Translations under genes and position numbers: made by a program | Shown: in pieces, positions 48,696-57,179 of the stretch | How positions within the stretch are numbered: position 1 is the first letter of the stretch | Layout of the letters: each line of letters begins with the position of its first letter | NCBI GenBank assembly: GCA_963747255.1 | Contig: CAVVEG010000018.1 | Location: forward strand, 310,001-374,000 | Source of the DNA: CAIYRG01 sp963747255 | GTDB lineage: Bacteria > Pseudomonadota > Alphaproteobacteria > Micropepsales > Micropepsaceae | DNA: 64,000 nucleotides | Reading direction: 5' to 3' | The notes under the pieces: model-generated | Databases searched by the model: none | What the model was told of the DNA's origin: nothing | The model's input: the letters and a program-made list of their open reading frames with translations, nothing else

Positions 48696-50396
48696 ATGAA
48701 ATCGCAATTGGCAACGAAGCTGGCTGTTCTCGGACTTGCCTTCGCGGCCGGCTTCACTTCTGCCCACGCGCAGGATCGTTCGCAGTCGCGTTCCATGGTC
48801 GCGTCTCAATCGGGCATCGTGGCGAGCGAAAGCGTGTTGGCATCCGAGGCGGGCGTGCGGATTCTCGAAAATGGCGGCAATGCGATCGACGCTGCGATTG
48901 CGACCAATGCCATGATGGGTCTGGTCGCCCCGATGAATGACGGCATCGGCGGCGATCTCTTCGCCATCGTCTATGAAGCGAAAACCGGAAAGCTGTATGG
49001 CCTGAACGCCTCCGGTTGGGCGCCGAAAGCGCTCACGGCGGATTATCTGCTCGCGAAGGGCGTGAAATCCATGCCGCAGCGCGGCATCAATTCCGTGACG
49101 GTGCCGGGCGCGGTTGCCGGCTGGGACGCGCTCATGAAGCGCTTCGGCCGCAAGAGCATGGCCGAGGATCTCGGGCCTGCCATCGCATATGCGGAGCGCG
49201 GCTATCCCGTAGGCGAAGTCGTCAGCGTCTATTGGCGGGACAGTCTGCCGCTGATGAAGGACGAAGCGTCGAGCATGAAGACATTTTTCCCGGCGGGGCG
49301 TTCGCCGCAATCGGGTGAAGTGTTTCGCGATGCCGATCTCGCCTGGAGCTACCGCCAGATCGCAGGACACGGCAGAGACGCATTCTACAAAGGTGAAATC
49401 GCGAAGAAGATCCTTGCCGAGTCGGACGCCCATCACGGCACAATGACGGCTGCCGACATTGCGGAGTTCGAGCCGGAATGGGTCGATCCGATCTCGACCA
49501 ACTATCACGGCTGGACGGTTTACGAACTGCCCCCGAACGGGCAGGGCATCGCCGCGCTGGAGATGCTCAACATCATGGAGCGCTTTCCGCTGGCGGAGAT
49601 GGGTCACAATTCCGCCCGCGCGTTGCACGCCATGATCGAGGCGAAGAAACTCGCTTATGCGGACATGATCCGCTACGACGCCGACCCGCGCTTTGCTAAA
49701 ATTCCGGTGGAAGGGTTGCGCTCGAAGGTATTCGCGGCAGAGCGCAGCAAACTGATCGATCCCGAACATGCCTCCTGCGGCGTCATGGCCGGAAAACCTC
49801 CGGGGACGGACAACGGGACCACCTATCTTTCCGTGGTGGACCGCGACGGCAATATGGTTTCGCTGATCCAGAGCAATTACGCGACCGTCGGATTTGGTTC
49901 CGGCGTTACGGTGGGTGGCGCGGGATTCGTGCTGCAAAATCGCGGCGGGCTGTTCACGCTCGACAAGTCGCATCCCGATGTGCTCGCCGGGCATAAACGA
50001 CCCGTGCACACGATCATTCCGGCCTTCATGCAGAAGGGCGATGTCCGGATCGCCTTCGGCATCATGGGCGGCTGGAATCAGGCCCAGGCGCATGCGCAAT
50101 TCGTCTCGAATCTGGTCGATTTCGGGATGAATATTCAGGGCGCGCTGGATGCGCCGCGTTTCTCCAAGGAAACCTTCGCCGGCTGCGACGTGAACATCGA
50201 GGCGCGGATACCCGACAAAACGCGCGCCGAACTGACCGCGATGGGCCACAAGCTTGTCATGCGCGGGGATTATTCTTCCACGCGCATGGGGTCGGGCCAG
50301 GCGGTGATGCGCGATTTCGCGAAAGGCGTGAATTTCGGCGCCTCGGATCCGCGCAAGGACGGCGCCGCCGTGATGGAACTGGTGACAGCACCGTAA
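48696..50396 (+). CDS. ggt: Gamma-glutamyltransferase
   Basis: This is a 566-residue, full-length N-terminal-nucleophile hydrolase with a signal peptide of about 25 residues. The large-subunit block SVLASEAGVRILENGGNAID and the substrate-binding NDGIGGDLFAIVYEAKTGKL are present. Cleavage is expected before the Thr in DNGTTYLSVVDRDGNMVSLI, which frees the nucleophile. The C-terminal block HKRPVHTIIPAFMQKGDVRI completes the small subunit. It cleaves gamma-glutamyl bonds of glutathione and peptides in the periplasm. Neighbouring peptidase genes suggest peptide scavenging. Confidence 0.93.
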   Translation: MKSQLATKLAVLGLAFAAGFTSAHAQDRSQSRSMVASQSGIVASESVLASEAGVRILENGGNAIDAAIATNAMMGLVAPMNDGIGGDLFAIVYEAKTGKLYGLNASGWAPKALTADYLLAKGVKSMPQRGINSVTVPGAVAGWDALMKRFGRKSMAEDLGPAIAYAERGYPVGEVVSVYWRDSLPLMKDEASSMKTFFPAGRSPQSGEVFRDADLAWSYRQIAGHGRDAFYKGEIAKKILAESDAHHGTMTAADIAEFEPEWVDPISTNYHGWTVYELPPNGQGIAALEMLNIMERFPLAEMGHNSARALHAMIEAKKLAYADMIRYDADPRFAKIPVEGLRSKVFAAERSKLIDPEHASCGVMAGKPPGTDNGTTYLSVVDRDGNMVSLIQSNYATVGFGSGVTVGGAGFVLQNRGGLFTLDKSHPDVLAGHKRPVHTIIPAFMQKGDVRIAFGIMGGWNQAQAHAQFVSNLVDFGMNIQGALDAPRFSKETFAGCDVNIEARIPDKTRAELTAMGHKLVMRGDYSSTRMGSGQAVMRDFAKGVNFGASDPRKDGAAVMELVTAP

Positions 50397-50417
50397 TCGG
50401 CGGAGCGCCCCGCCGGG

Positions 50418-51518
50418 TTATTCTACCCAGTCCGCAATGAACACATTCGTCGCGCGGGGATTATCCGCGTAGCGGCTCGATTCCCAGATGATCTTCTTCC
50501 CGTCTTCGGTGAACATGGGGAAGCCGTCAAACCCTTCATCGAAGGTGATCTGTTCCAGTCCCGTGCCGTCGCGATTGACGCTGTATAGATCGAAATTTCC
50601 GCCCTTCGGGTCCTTCATGTTGGAAGCAAAAATGATCTTTTTGTCGCCGGGGAAGAAATAGGGCGCGAAATTCGCTCCGCCAAAATGCGTGATCTGCTTC
50701 TGCTCGCTGCCGTCGGCGCGCATGACCCACAGTTCCATCTTGTCGGGCTTCACCAGATTCTGCGCGAACAGTTCCTTGTACTCCTTTACTTCCGCCGGCG
50801 TTGTGGGCCGGTTCGCGCGCCACACAATCCATTGGCTGTCATGGGAATGCCAGGCCCCGCCGTCATAGCCCAGCGCATGCGTCAGGCGCCGCTGATGCGA
50901 ACCGTCGATATCCATGTCGTAGATTTCAAGATCGCCATCGCGCGCCGAGGTGAACACGATCTTCTTTCCGTCCGGCGACACCGTGCCTTCCGCATCATAG
51001 CCGTCCGTGAAGGTCAGCCGCTTCATGTCGCTGCCGTCGGGCCTGGCCGAGAAGATGTCGAAGGACGGGTAGATCGCCCAGACATAGCCCTTCGACTTGT
51101 CGGCGGGCGGCGGACAATCCGGAGAGGCGAGATGGGTCGAGGCGTAGATGATGCGCTTTCCGTCCGGCATGAAATAGCTGCAGGTCGTGCGGCCCTTGCC
51201 CGTGCTGATCAGTTGCAGATTTGTGCCGTCCAGATTCATGTGGAAAATCTGGTCGCATTTGAACGGCTCGCGCGTGGACTGGAAGGTGATCTGTTTCCCG
51301 TCGAAGGAGAAATAGGCTTCGGCATTGTCGCCGTTGAAAGTCAGTTGCCGGACATTCCGCAGATGCTTTTCCCGGGGATCGGCTTTGACCGGCTTCGAAG
51401 CCGGTTGCGGCGGGATCGGTTTCCCGATTTCCACGGAATAGACCGGTGCGGGCGCCGGCGCTATGGCAAGCGCAAGAGCCGCGGCCGCGGTCGCAGCCAA
51501 AATCGCATTGAGCTTCAT
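50418..51518 (-). CDS. TolB-like PD40 beta-propeller protein, exported
   Basis: This 366-residue protein is taken from ATG 51518; a GTG one codon earlier is less likely. It has a signal peptide of about 22 residues. The repeats are of WD40-like PD40 type: AEAYFSFDGKQITFQSTREP, GTVSPDGKKIVFTSARDGDL with EIYDMDIDG, and FFPGDKKIIFASNMKD. Such proteins scaffold envelope complexes or accompany peptidases. It begins just after the M28 peptidase stop on the same strand, implying a shared transcript and perhaps partnership with that peptidase. Confidence 0.86.
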   Translation of the reverse strand: MKLNAILAATAAAALALAIAPAPAPVYSVEIGKPIPPQPASKPVKADPREKHLRNVRQLTFNGDNAEAYFSFDGKQITFQSTREPFKCDQIFHMNLDGTNLQLISTGKGRTTCSYFMPDGKRIIYASTHLASPDCPPPADKSKGYVWAIYPSFDIFSARPDGSDMKRLTFTDGYDAEGTVSPDGKKIVFTSARDGDLEIYDMDIDGSHQRRLTHALGYDGGAWHSHDSQWIVWRANRPTTPAEVKEYKELFAQNLVKPDKMELWVMRADGSEQKQITHFGGANFAPYFFPGDKKIIFASNMKDPKGGNFDLYSVNRDGTGLEQITFDEGFDGFPMFTEDGKKIIWESSRYADNPRATNVFIADWVE

Positions 51519-51520
51519 CA

Positions 51521-53341
51521 CTATTTCCTCGCTTCCAGCAGCACGGCCGTCTTCACGTCCCGTCCCTGACGCTTCACCACCACCTGCACAATATCGCCCG
51601 GCTGCTTCGCGCGCAGAGCGTAGGCATAATCGTTCAAATTCTGAATCACTTTGCCGTCGAATTCCACCAGCAGGTCGCCGGCTCTCAGTCCGGCCTTTGC
51701 CGCCGGGCTGTTGTCCTGCACAGCCGAGAACAGCACGCCGGTCAGGTCATCGCGGAAATCCGGCACCGAACCGAAATAGGGCCCGTATCCCCGGCTACGT
51801 GGGGTCGCCGGTTGGGGCAGCGCCTCGCGCAACTCGGTATACGGCAATTTGGCGGGCTCCGTGGAAAGCCGGTCCATCGCTCCGTAAACCAGCGCCAGCA
51901 CCTGCATCGCGCCCGACGCATTGATCTTGTCTGCCGTATCGGAAGGCTTGTGATAATCGGTGTGCAGTCCGGAAAAGAAGAATAGCACCGGGACTTTTTT
52001 TGCATTGAACGAAGTGTGGTCGCTCGAGCCGTAGCCGGTATCGGAGAAGACAAGATTGGGATCCTGATGCGGATCCAGAGATTGCAGCAGCGGCTTCAGT
52101 TCCGGCGAGGTGCCCACTCCACCGACATAAAGCCGGTCTTTTGTCATTCGGCCGATCATGTCCATGTTGAGCATGGCGTCGATCCGGTTCAGCGGCACGG
52201 TCGGGTGATTCACAAACCACGACGAGCCGAGAAGTCCGATCTCCTCGCCCGCAAAAGTCATGAACAGCACCGAGCGGCGCCAATGTTTTGGATCGGTTCC
52301 GGCGATCCGGGCCAGTTCCATTACTCCGGCGGTGCCAGACGCGTTGTCGTCCGCGCCATGGTGGATTTGTCCCGTGAGCGACGGCGCAAGGGAGTTGCGG
52401 CCCCCGAGCCCGAGATGATCGTAATGCGCGCCAACGACAATCCACTGGTCCTTCAGTTTCGGATCGCTGCCGGGAAGCGCCCCGATCACGTTCCGGATGG
52501 TCTTGCGTGTACGGACCATATCGGCCGTGATCTCGGCGCGGACCTGTGGAACAGTCATCGAGCGGGAATGCAGATCGCCATCGATGGCGCGCTGCAGCGC
52601 GGCCAGATCCACGCCATGCGGCTTCAGCGCATCCTCGAAGACGGTGCGGGAGGCATAGATCGCCGGAATGCCGCTGTCGGCGAAATCCTCGGCCGTCGTC
52701 GCCGCCGCCAGGTCTTCGCGCTCGTGATTGAAATCGGTGACGACGATAATTGCCTTCGCGCCATGCTGCTTCGCGTTGATCGTTTTGCTGATCAGTGTGC
52801 CGTGCCGCGTGAGATTGGCGCCGTCAAAGACACTGTTCCGGTCCTTTTCCTGCGGCTCATGCCCGAGCACGAGCACGATCCGGTCGCGGACGTCGATGCC
52901 GGCATAGTCGTCGTAGTGGTGCTCTGGCGCCGTAATTCCGTAACCGGCAAAGATCAGCGGCCCTGTAATGCTGCCGCTCGACGAAAATGCGATGGGAAGG
53001 AATTCACGCCCCCGGGTCGCTGCTTTCCCGTCGATCACCAACCGGTTTCCCGGTCCGGGCGTTGCGCCCGTGGTGATTTCGAAACTCTGAAAATAACTAT
53101 TGTGGTTGCCCGCGGGAGCGAGGCCGGCGCGCCGGAACTCGGTCGCAATATGATCGGCTGCGAGATCCAGTTCCGGTGAACCGTCGCCGCGGCCCCTCAG
53201 GTCGTCGGAAGCGAGATAGATAACGTCGCGCATGAAGCGCGAGGGCGAAAGTCCGAGTTCTGGTCCGGTGACAGCCTGCGCGGCCGCATAAGCGCCGACA
53301 ACCGCAACCGCAAAAATCGCCGCGACAAACTGCTTTGCCAT
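51521..53341 (-). CDS. M28 aminopeptidase with PA and PDZ domains
   Basis: This is a 606-residue exported zinc peptidase. The signal peptide covers about 22 residues. A protease-associated insert occupies about 130-250 (GPLIFAGYGITAPEHHYDDY). The M28 catalytic core follows: IVVGAHYDHLGLGGRNSLAP, HHGADDNASGTAGVMELARI, FMTFAGEEIGLLGSSWFV and LFFFSGLHTDYHKPSDTADK, giving the zinc His/Asp/Glu set. A C-terminal PDZ domain is present (SPAAKAGLRAGDLLVEFDGK). It likely trims peptides in the periplasm and is paired with the TolB-like gene downstream. Confidence 0.93.
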   Translation of the reverse strand: MAKQFVAAIFAVAVVGAYAAAQAVTGPELGLSPSRFMRDVIYLASDDLRGRGDGSPELDLAADHIATEFRRAGLAPAGNHNSYFQSFEITTGATPGPGNRLVIDGKAATRGREFLPIAFSSSGSITGPLIFAGYGITAPEHHYDDYAGIDVRDRIVLVLGHEPQEKDRNSVFDGANLTRHGTLISKTINAKQHGAKAIIVVTDFNHEREDLAAATTAEDFADSGIPAIYASRTVFEDALKPHGVDLAALQRAIDGDLHSRSMTVPQVRAEITADMVRTRKTIRNVIGALPGSDPKLKDQWIVVGAHYDHLGLGGRNSLAPSLTGQIHHGADDNASGTAGVMELARIAGTDPKHWRRSVLFMTFAGEEIGLLGSSWFVNHPTVPLNRIDAMLNMDMIGRMTKDRLYVGGVGTSPELKPLLQSLDPHQDPNLVFSDTGYGSSDHTSFNAKKVPVLFFFSGLHTDYHKPSDTADKINASGAMQVLALVYGAMDRLSTEPAKLPYTELREALPQPATPRSRGYGPYFGSVPDFRDDLTGVLFSAVQDNSPAAKAGLRAGDLLVEFDGKVIQNLNDYAYALRAKQPGDIVQVVVKRQGRDVKTAVLLEARK

Positions 53342-53416
53342 GCGGCGGTTATAGCGGCTTGACCCGAAACAGTCAGCACGCGCGCGTCATGTGGCGGCGT
53401 GCGGCGACGGCTGAGA

Positions 53417-53839
53417 TCAAGCCTTTTTCTTCCGCCTGACCAACCGGCCCTTGCGCGCGCGCTTCGGGGCGCTTTTGCCGATGTCCGCCGGCATTGCGGC
53501 GCCGGAGGAACGCATCCTGCGGCTCATCCCGGCCATGCCGGAAGCGACCGCCACGGTGCGCGCGCTGCGCCTGCGGCGCGGCTTGCTCCCGGAACTCCGC
53601 CACAGGGCGAACAGTCCACCGGCCAGCGCGCCCATTCCGATCGTCAGGGCGCCCCAGAAGGCGGGTTCGGATTTCGCGACGTCACGAATGGTTTCGTATC
53701 CGTCCGTGGCCCAGCTTTCGATCTGGCTCGATACGTCCCGCGCCGATTTGGCTGCGCTGTTCGCGACGTTGAGCAGCTGGTCCATCGCGTACTCGCCCGC
53801 ATCCTCAACCGCAGGCAGTGTGCTGCGCCAGTTCAACAT
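53417..53839 (-). CDS. Small membrane protein with highly basic C-terminal tail
   Basis: This 140-residue protein starts at ATG 53839, preceded by GGAGAA. An amphipathic N-terminal helix (AVEDAGEYAMDQLLNVANSA, KSARDVSSQIESWATDGYET) is followed by one hydrophobic segment (FWGALTIGMGALAGGLFALW) and a tail full of Arg/Lys (SKPRRRRSARTVAVASG, then KRARKGRLVRRKKKA). The tail resembles histone H1-like or nucleic-acid-binding tails, and the front resembles DUF883/YqjD-type ribosome-associated membrane proteins in layout. Family membership is not certain. Confidence 0.62.
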   Translation of the reverse strand: MLNWRSTLPAVEDAGEYAMDQLLNVANSAAKSARDVSSQIESWATDGYETIRDVAKSEPAFWGALTIGMGALAGGLFALWRSSGSKPRRRRSARTVAVASGMAGMSRRMRSSGAAMPADIGKSAPKRARKGRLVRRKKKA

Positions 53840-53950
53840 TTTGCGTTCTCCGTGATGCCCGACATTCGGAGAACGTGCCGTTTCAGCTCTCGTTCCGCCA
53901 CCTCGCGCCCCGCAAGGCACAGCGCTGTGACGGCAGCGCTTCGGCTGTCG

Positions 53951-54709
53951 TCACCTGCCGGGAATCATGCCCCTTTCGCGATAAACTTTTGCGGCATCGG
54001 ACGACGACAGATATTCCAGCAACTGCTTTGCCGCTGCCTGGTCTTTTGCGTGAGCACCGATGAATCCCGACAGGCGCGTCGGGTTGGAAATCGATTCCGG
54101 CAGAGGGCCGACAACTTCCACGCCGGGTTCCGTGATGATCTCGCTCACGAAAGTAAGTCCGATATCCACGTCGCCTTTGGCCAGCATCGCCATGGCTCCG
54201 GCCCCGCCCTGCGCCAGCTTGATCTTCGGCCGCATCTCTTCGGCAATACCGAGTTTCTTCATCGTCTCGTCGAAGCTGACGCCCGCCGCGGCGCCTCCTT
54301 TGGGATCCGGATAGGAGATCGACTTCGCCGAAAGCAGCATCTTCTTCACCGCGTCGGGTGTCGAGATGTCGGGGTGGGGGGTGCCCGGCCGGACCGCCAC
54401 GCCTACGGAAACATGCGTCAGCGGAGTCTCGGTGTCGTTGATGACGTTTCCGGATGCGAGAACGTCGGGGTAGGGCGGCTGCACGATCGGAACGTCAAAC
54501 GCCTCTCCCTTGACGACCCGTTGTTTGGTGCCGTTGCCAGAACCGAAAGTCGCTTTGACCGTATGGCCGGTCTTCTTTTCGAAAGCGGGGATCATCTGTT
54601 GCACCGCGGCGCGAATTCCACCGGGTGCGATCAGGGTAATCTCCGCGGCAGAGGCGGTTCCCGAGATGACCAACACGCTCAGCACGATGGCGGCCGAAAT
54701 ATTGCGCAT
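53951..54709 (-). CDS. ModA-like periplasmic substrate-binding protein
   Basis: This 252-residue type II binding protein has a signal peptide of 21 residues (LSVLVISGTASAAEITLIAP). The pattern GGIRAAVQQMIPAFEKKTGH, then TFGSGNGTKQRVVKGEAFDV, and later GGAGAMAMLAKGDVDIGLTF follows the molybdate-binding ModA family. No permease or ATPase gene is adjacent. It could serve a remote ABC transporter or, as in many such orphans, bind another oxyanion or small acid. Molybdoenzymes in the window (12450, 45779) give a possible reason for molybdate uptake. Confidence 0.82.
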   Translation of the reverse strand: MRNISAAIVLSVLVISGTASAAEITLIAPGGIRAAVQQMIPAFEKKTGHTVKATFGSGNGTKQRVVKGEAFDVPIVQPPYPDVLASGNVINDTETPLTHVSVGVAVRPGTPHPDISTPDAVKKMLLSAKSISYPDPKGGAAAGVSFDETMKKLGIAEEMRPKIKLAQGGAGAMAMLAKGDVDIGLTFVSEIITEPGVEVVGPLPESISNPTRLSGFIGAHAKDQAAAKQLLEYLSSSDAAKVYRERGMIPGR

Positions 54710-54730
54710 GATTTCCTCCAGCTGTTTCCC

Positions 54731-56458
54731 TTAAGCGTCGATCAGCGGACCCGGTTGACGCCGGTACCGGTTTACGATTGCCTCCGCCGACAGATAGGCG
54801 AGCGCCTGAAGTGTCAGCGTCGGATTAAATCCGCTTCCCATGGTCGGAAATGTCGAACTGCCCACGATGAAAAGGTTCGGCACATCCCAGCTTTGCGAAT
54901 AGCGATTGACGACGGATTCCTTCGGATTGCTGCCCATCCTCGTGCCGCCCATATGGTGGCCGCCCGGGGCACCGCCGGTTTCGGGCGCACGCCAGACCAG
55001 ATTTGCGTTTGCCGCGTGACCGATTTCTTCCAGCTTGCGGGCCATGAATTCGGTGCGCGCCAGTTCGTTGGGCCGCCGGGAATCATAGGTGACGCGTGGG
55101 GCGGGCAAACCCCATTGGTCACGCACATTGGGATCGAGATCAATCGTCTGATGCGGATAGGGCAGGTCTTCGATCTGCGCCGCGACCGCCGCGTGGCGCG
55201 TGTAATATCTGGCAAAGAAGTCGCGCCACGCCGCGCCCCAGGACGGCACGCCGGGCGGTGGATTCATCGTCGCCTCGCCGATCGGCCCGCCTTCCAGCGC
55301 CACCGGACTGACGGAAATCTGTGCGCCGCGAATAAAGCCGAGTCCGCCGTGATCGAAATTGTCGGCGTTGAAATCGTCGATCGAATGTTTTTGCGCGCTC
55401 GGGCCCATGAAGATGTTCACATGCCGGTCGTCGAACGCGATCTGCACGCGCGCGCGCAAATGCGTCATGAAATGTTTGCCGGCATGACCGCTTGAGTTCG
55501 CCAGCCCGTCCGGGAATTTCGCGCTTTTGGACAGCAGAAGCAGCCGCGTATTGTCGTAGGTGAAGGGCGCCAGGATCACCAGATCCGCTTCCACATTGTT
55601 CTCGGAACCGTCGGGGCCGTAGAACGACACGCCGGTCGCCCGCCCGCTATTGTCGGAATTGACGCGATACACCATCGCCCCTGTCAGCAGGGTGAAATTG
55701 CCCGTGCGATCGGCCTCCGGAAGTTTGGTGATCAGCACGCTCGATTTTGCGCCGATATGGCAGCCGAACGCCTGACAGAATCCGCAATAGGTGCAGCCCG
55801 AACGTCCATTGTAAGGCTGCGACAGAATCGCGCGCGGTGACGAGAAGGGGTGATAGCCCAGCTTTGTCGCAGCATCGTTGAAGATAAGTCCCGCCTGATC
55901 GGCATCCAGTGGCGGTAACGGGTATTCGCGATGGCGGGGCGCCTCGAAGATGTTTCCGGCGGCGATCTTGCGCCCCTGTATGTTTCCGGCCTGTCCCGAT
56001 ACGCCGAGTTCGTATTCCGCCCGGTCGTAGAACGGCTCGAGATCGGCATAGCTGAGCGGCCAGTCGATCAGCGACAAATCGGACGGAATGGCCTTCGCGC
56101 CGTAACGTTCGATGGTGGCCGAGTGGGCGCGGAAATCATCCTCGTGCAGACGCCACGACAGGGCGCCGTAATGCACCGTGCCGCCGCCCGCCTGCGCGCC
56201 GTAATTCAGGGTCTGCAGCGGGGCCGCGCGCCTGTTTGCATCGGTGCGCCAGGTAACCGGCTGTTTTTTCCAGTTCGGCCGCAGGTCCTGCCGCTGGAAA
56301 TAGCGCAGTTCATCATGCGGCTCGAAATCGGCCGTTTTCAGCCGCGGTCCGCGTTCCAGCCCCAGAACCTTCATGCCCGCTTTGCCGAGTTCGGCCGCGA
56401 TGATTCCGCCCGCACCGCCGACTCCCACAATCACGACGTCGGTTTTGAAATTCGCCAT
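54731..56458 (-). CDS. GMC-family oxidoreductase, gluconate 2-dehydrogenase large-subunit type
   Basis: This 575-residue FAD enzyme opens with VVIVGVGGAGGIIAAELGKA. It has GAQAGGGTVHYGALSWRLHE for flavin contact and SGCTYCGFCQAFGCHIGAKS, a Cys-rich stretch seen in the sugar/gluconate dehydrogenase branch. It closes with NLFIVGSSTFPTMGSGFNPT, where GMC enzymes keep the active-site His/Asn region (GGHHMGGTRMGSNPKESVVN). It should oxidise a sugar or alcohol in the periplasm, passing electrons to a cytochrome. It has no signal of its own and is expected to travel with the Tat-signal-bearing subunit encoded 4 bases upstream. Confidence 0.9.
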   Translation of the reverse strand: MANFKTDVVIVGVGGAGGIIAAELGKAGMKVLGLERGPRLKTADFEPHDELRYFQRQDLRPNWKKQPVTWRTDANRRAAPLQTLNYGAQAGGGTVHYGALSWRLHEDDFRAHSATIERYGAKAIPSDLSLIDWPLSYADLEPFYDRAEYELGVSGQAGNIQGRKIAAGNIFEAPRHREYPLPPLDADQAGLIFNDAATKLGYHPFSSPRAILSQPYNGRSGCTYCGFCQAFGCHIGAKSSVLITKLPEADRTGNFTLLTGAMVYRVNSDNSGRATGVSFYGPDGSENNVEADLVILAPFTYDNTRLLLLSKSAKFPDGLANSSGHAGKHFMTHLRARVQIAFDDRHVNIFMGPSAQKHSIDDFNADNFDHGGLGFIRGAQISVSPVALEGGPIGEATMNPPPGVPSWGAAWRDFFARYYTRHAAVAAQIEDLPYPHQTIDLDPNVRDQWGLPAPRVTYDSRRPNELARTEFMARKLEEIGHAANANLVWRAPETGGAPGGHHMGGTRMGSNPKESVVNRYSQSWDVPNLFIVGSSTFPTMGSGFNPTLTLQALAYLSAEAIVNRYRRQPGPLIDA

Positions 56459-56462
56459 GGCT

Positions 56463-57131
56463 TCAACCCTTCCGCTTCGGCATGGAAGCCTGCATCTTGA
56501 GACCCGTCATGGGCGCGCGGCTGAACACGGCCCGGCTCTGAATTTCCGGTTTCGTGAAAAACGGTTGCGCCCCCGGAAACCCGATCAGTTTCCAGCCCGC
56601 GAAATCCCTGTTGCCGCCATAGATCGGGTCGGCGAACATGCCTTCGATCGTATGCGTACGGAGCATGTTGAAAAAAGCCCGCGATGTGGGCCAGGTGAAT
56701 TCGGCAACGCGTCCGGCTTCCAGCGCCGCAACCACTTCGTCCTGCTGTTTCGGATCGAGCCGCGCAAAGGGCCGGCCATAGGCGGTGCGGCAATGGGCGT
56801 CGAGCTGACTGAGCCCGTGCCGGTAGAACTCCTGCAGATCGGCATAGGCGCCGGCAAGGGCCAGATCGATGTAGTTGAGCACATCCGCATCGCGCGCGCC
56901 CGGTATGCCGGGCGCTCCCGGAAATATCCGCTCGGCAAAACCCGCAACCGCGGCGGCCTCATCTGCATTGAAGAATGCGCCGTGGCCGCCATCCGCTGCG
57001 GGCATCGTCATCGGCATCGCTTCGGCGGCGCTTGCCTGCGTCGCCGGGACGATCGCATTGGTTGCGGCCACGCCTGCACCGGCCGCCGCGCCCTTCAGAA
57101 ATGCCCGCCGTGATTCGCGTTCTTCGCTCAA
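56463..57131 (-). CDS. Gluconate 2-dehydrogenase subunit 3 family protein, Tat signal
   Basis: This 222-residue protein uses a TTG start at 57131, five bases after GGGGAGGAAAAA. The Tat signal SRRAFLKGAAAGAGVAATNA is near the N-terminus. The subunit 3 domain follows: FFNADEAAAVAGFAERIFPG, ARDADVLNYIDLALAGAYAD, and near the end GMFADPIYGGNRDFAGWKLI, a family signature. It probably carries the GMC large subunit across the membrane. The cytochrome c subunit usual for three-subunit dehydrogenases is not adjacent. Confidence 0.88.
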   Translation of the reverse strand: MSEERESRRAFLKGAAAGAGVAATNAIVPATQASAAEAMPMTMPAADGGHGAFFNADEAAAVAGFAERIFPGAPGIPGARDADVLNYIDLALAGAYADLQEFYRHGLSQLDAHCRTAYGRPFARLDPKQQDEVVAALEAGRVAEFTWPTSRAFFNMLRTHTIEGMFADPIYGGNRDFAGWKLIGFPGAQPFFTKPEIQSRAVFSRAPMTGLKMQASMPKRKG

Positions 57132-57179
57132 TTTTTCCTCCCCGCCAGGGATGATTCGTTGCAATTAAAGCCGCTCACA

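Noticed and set aside
48636..50249. Minus-strand open frame (537 codons) inside gamma-glutamyltransferase
   Set aside because: The plus strand encodes a full, motif-complete enzyme; the reverse frame has no recognisable fold.
53399..55495. Long plus-strand open frame (698 codons) opposite the ModA-like and GMC genes
   Set aside because: It is a mirror of GC-rich codon bias in the real minus-strand genes; the translation is rich in R/H/A and lacks any domain.
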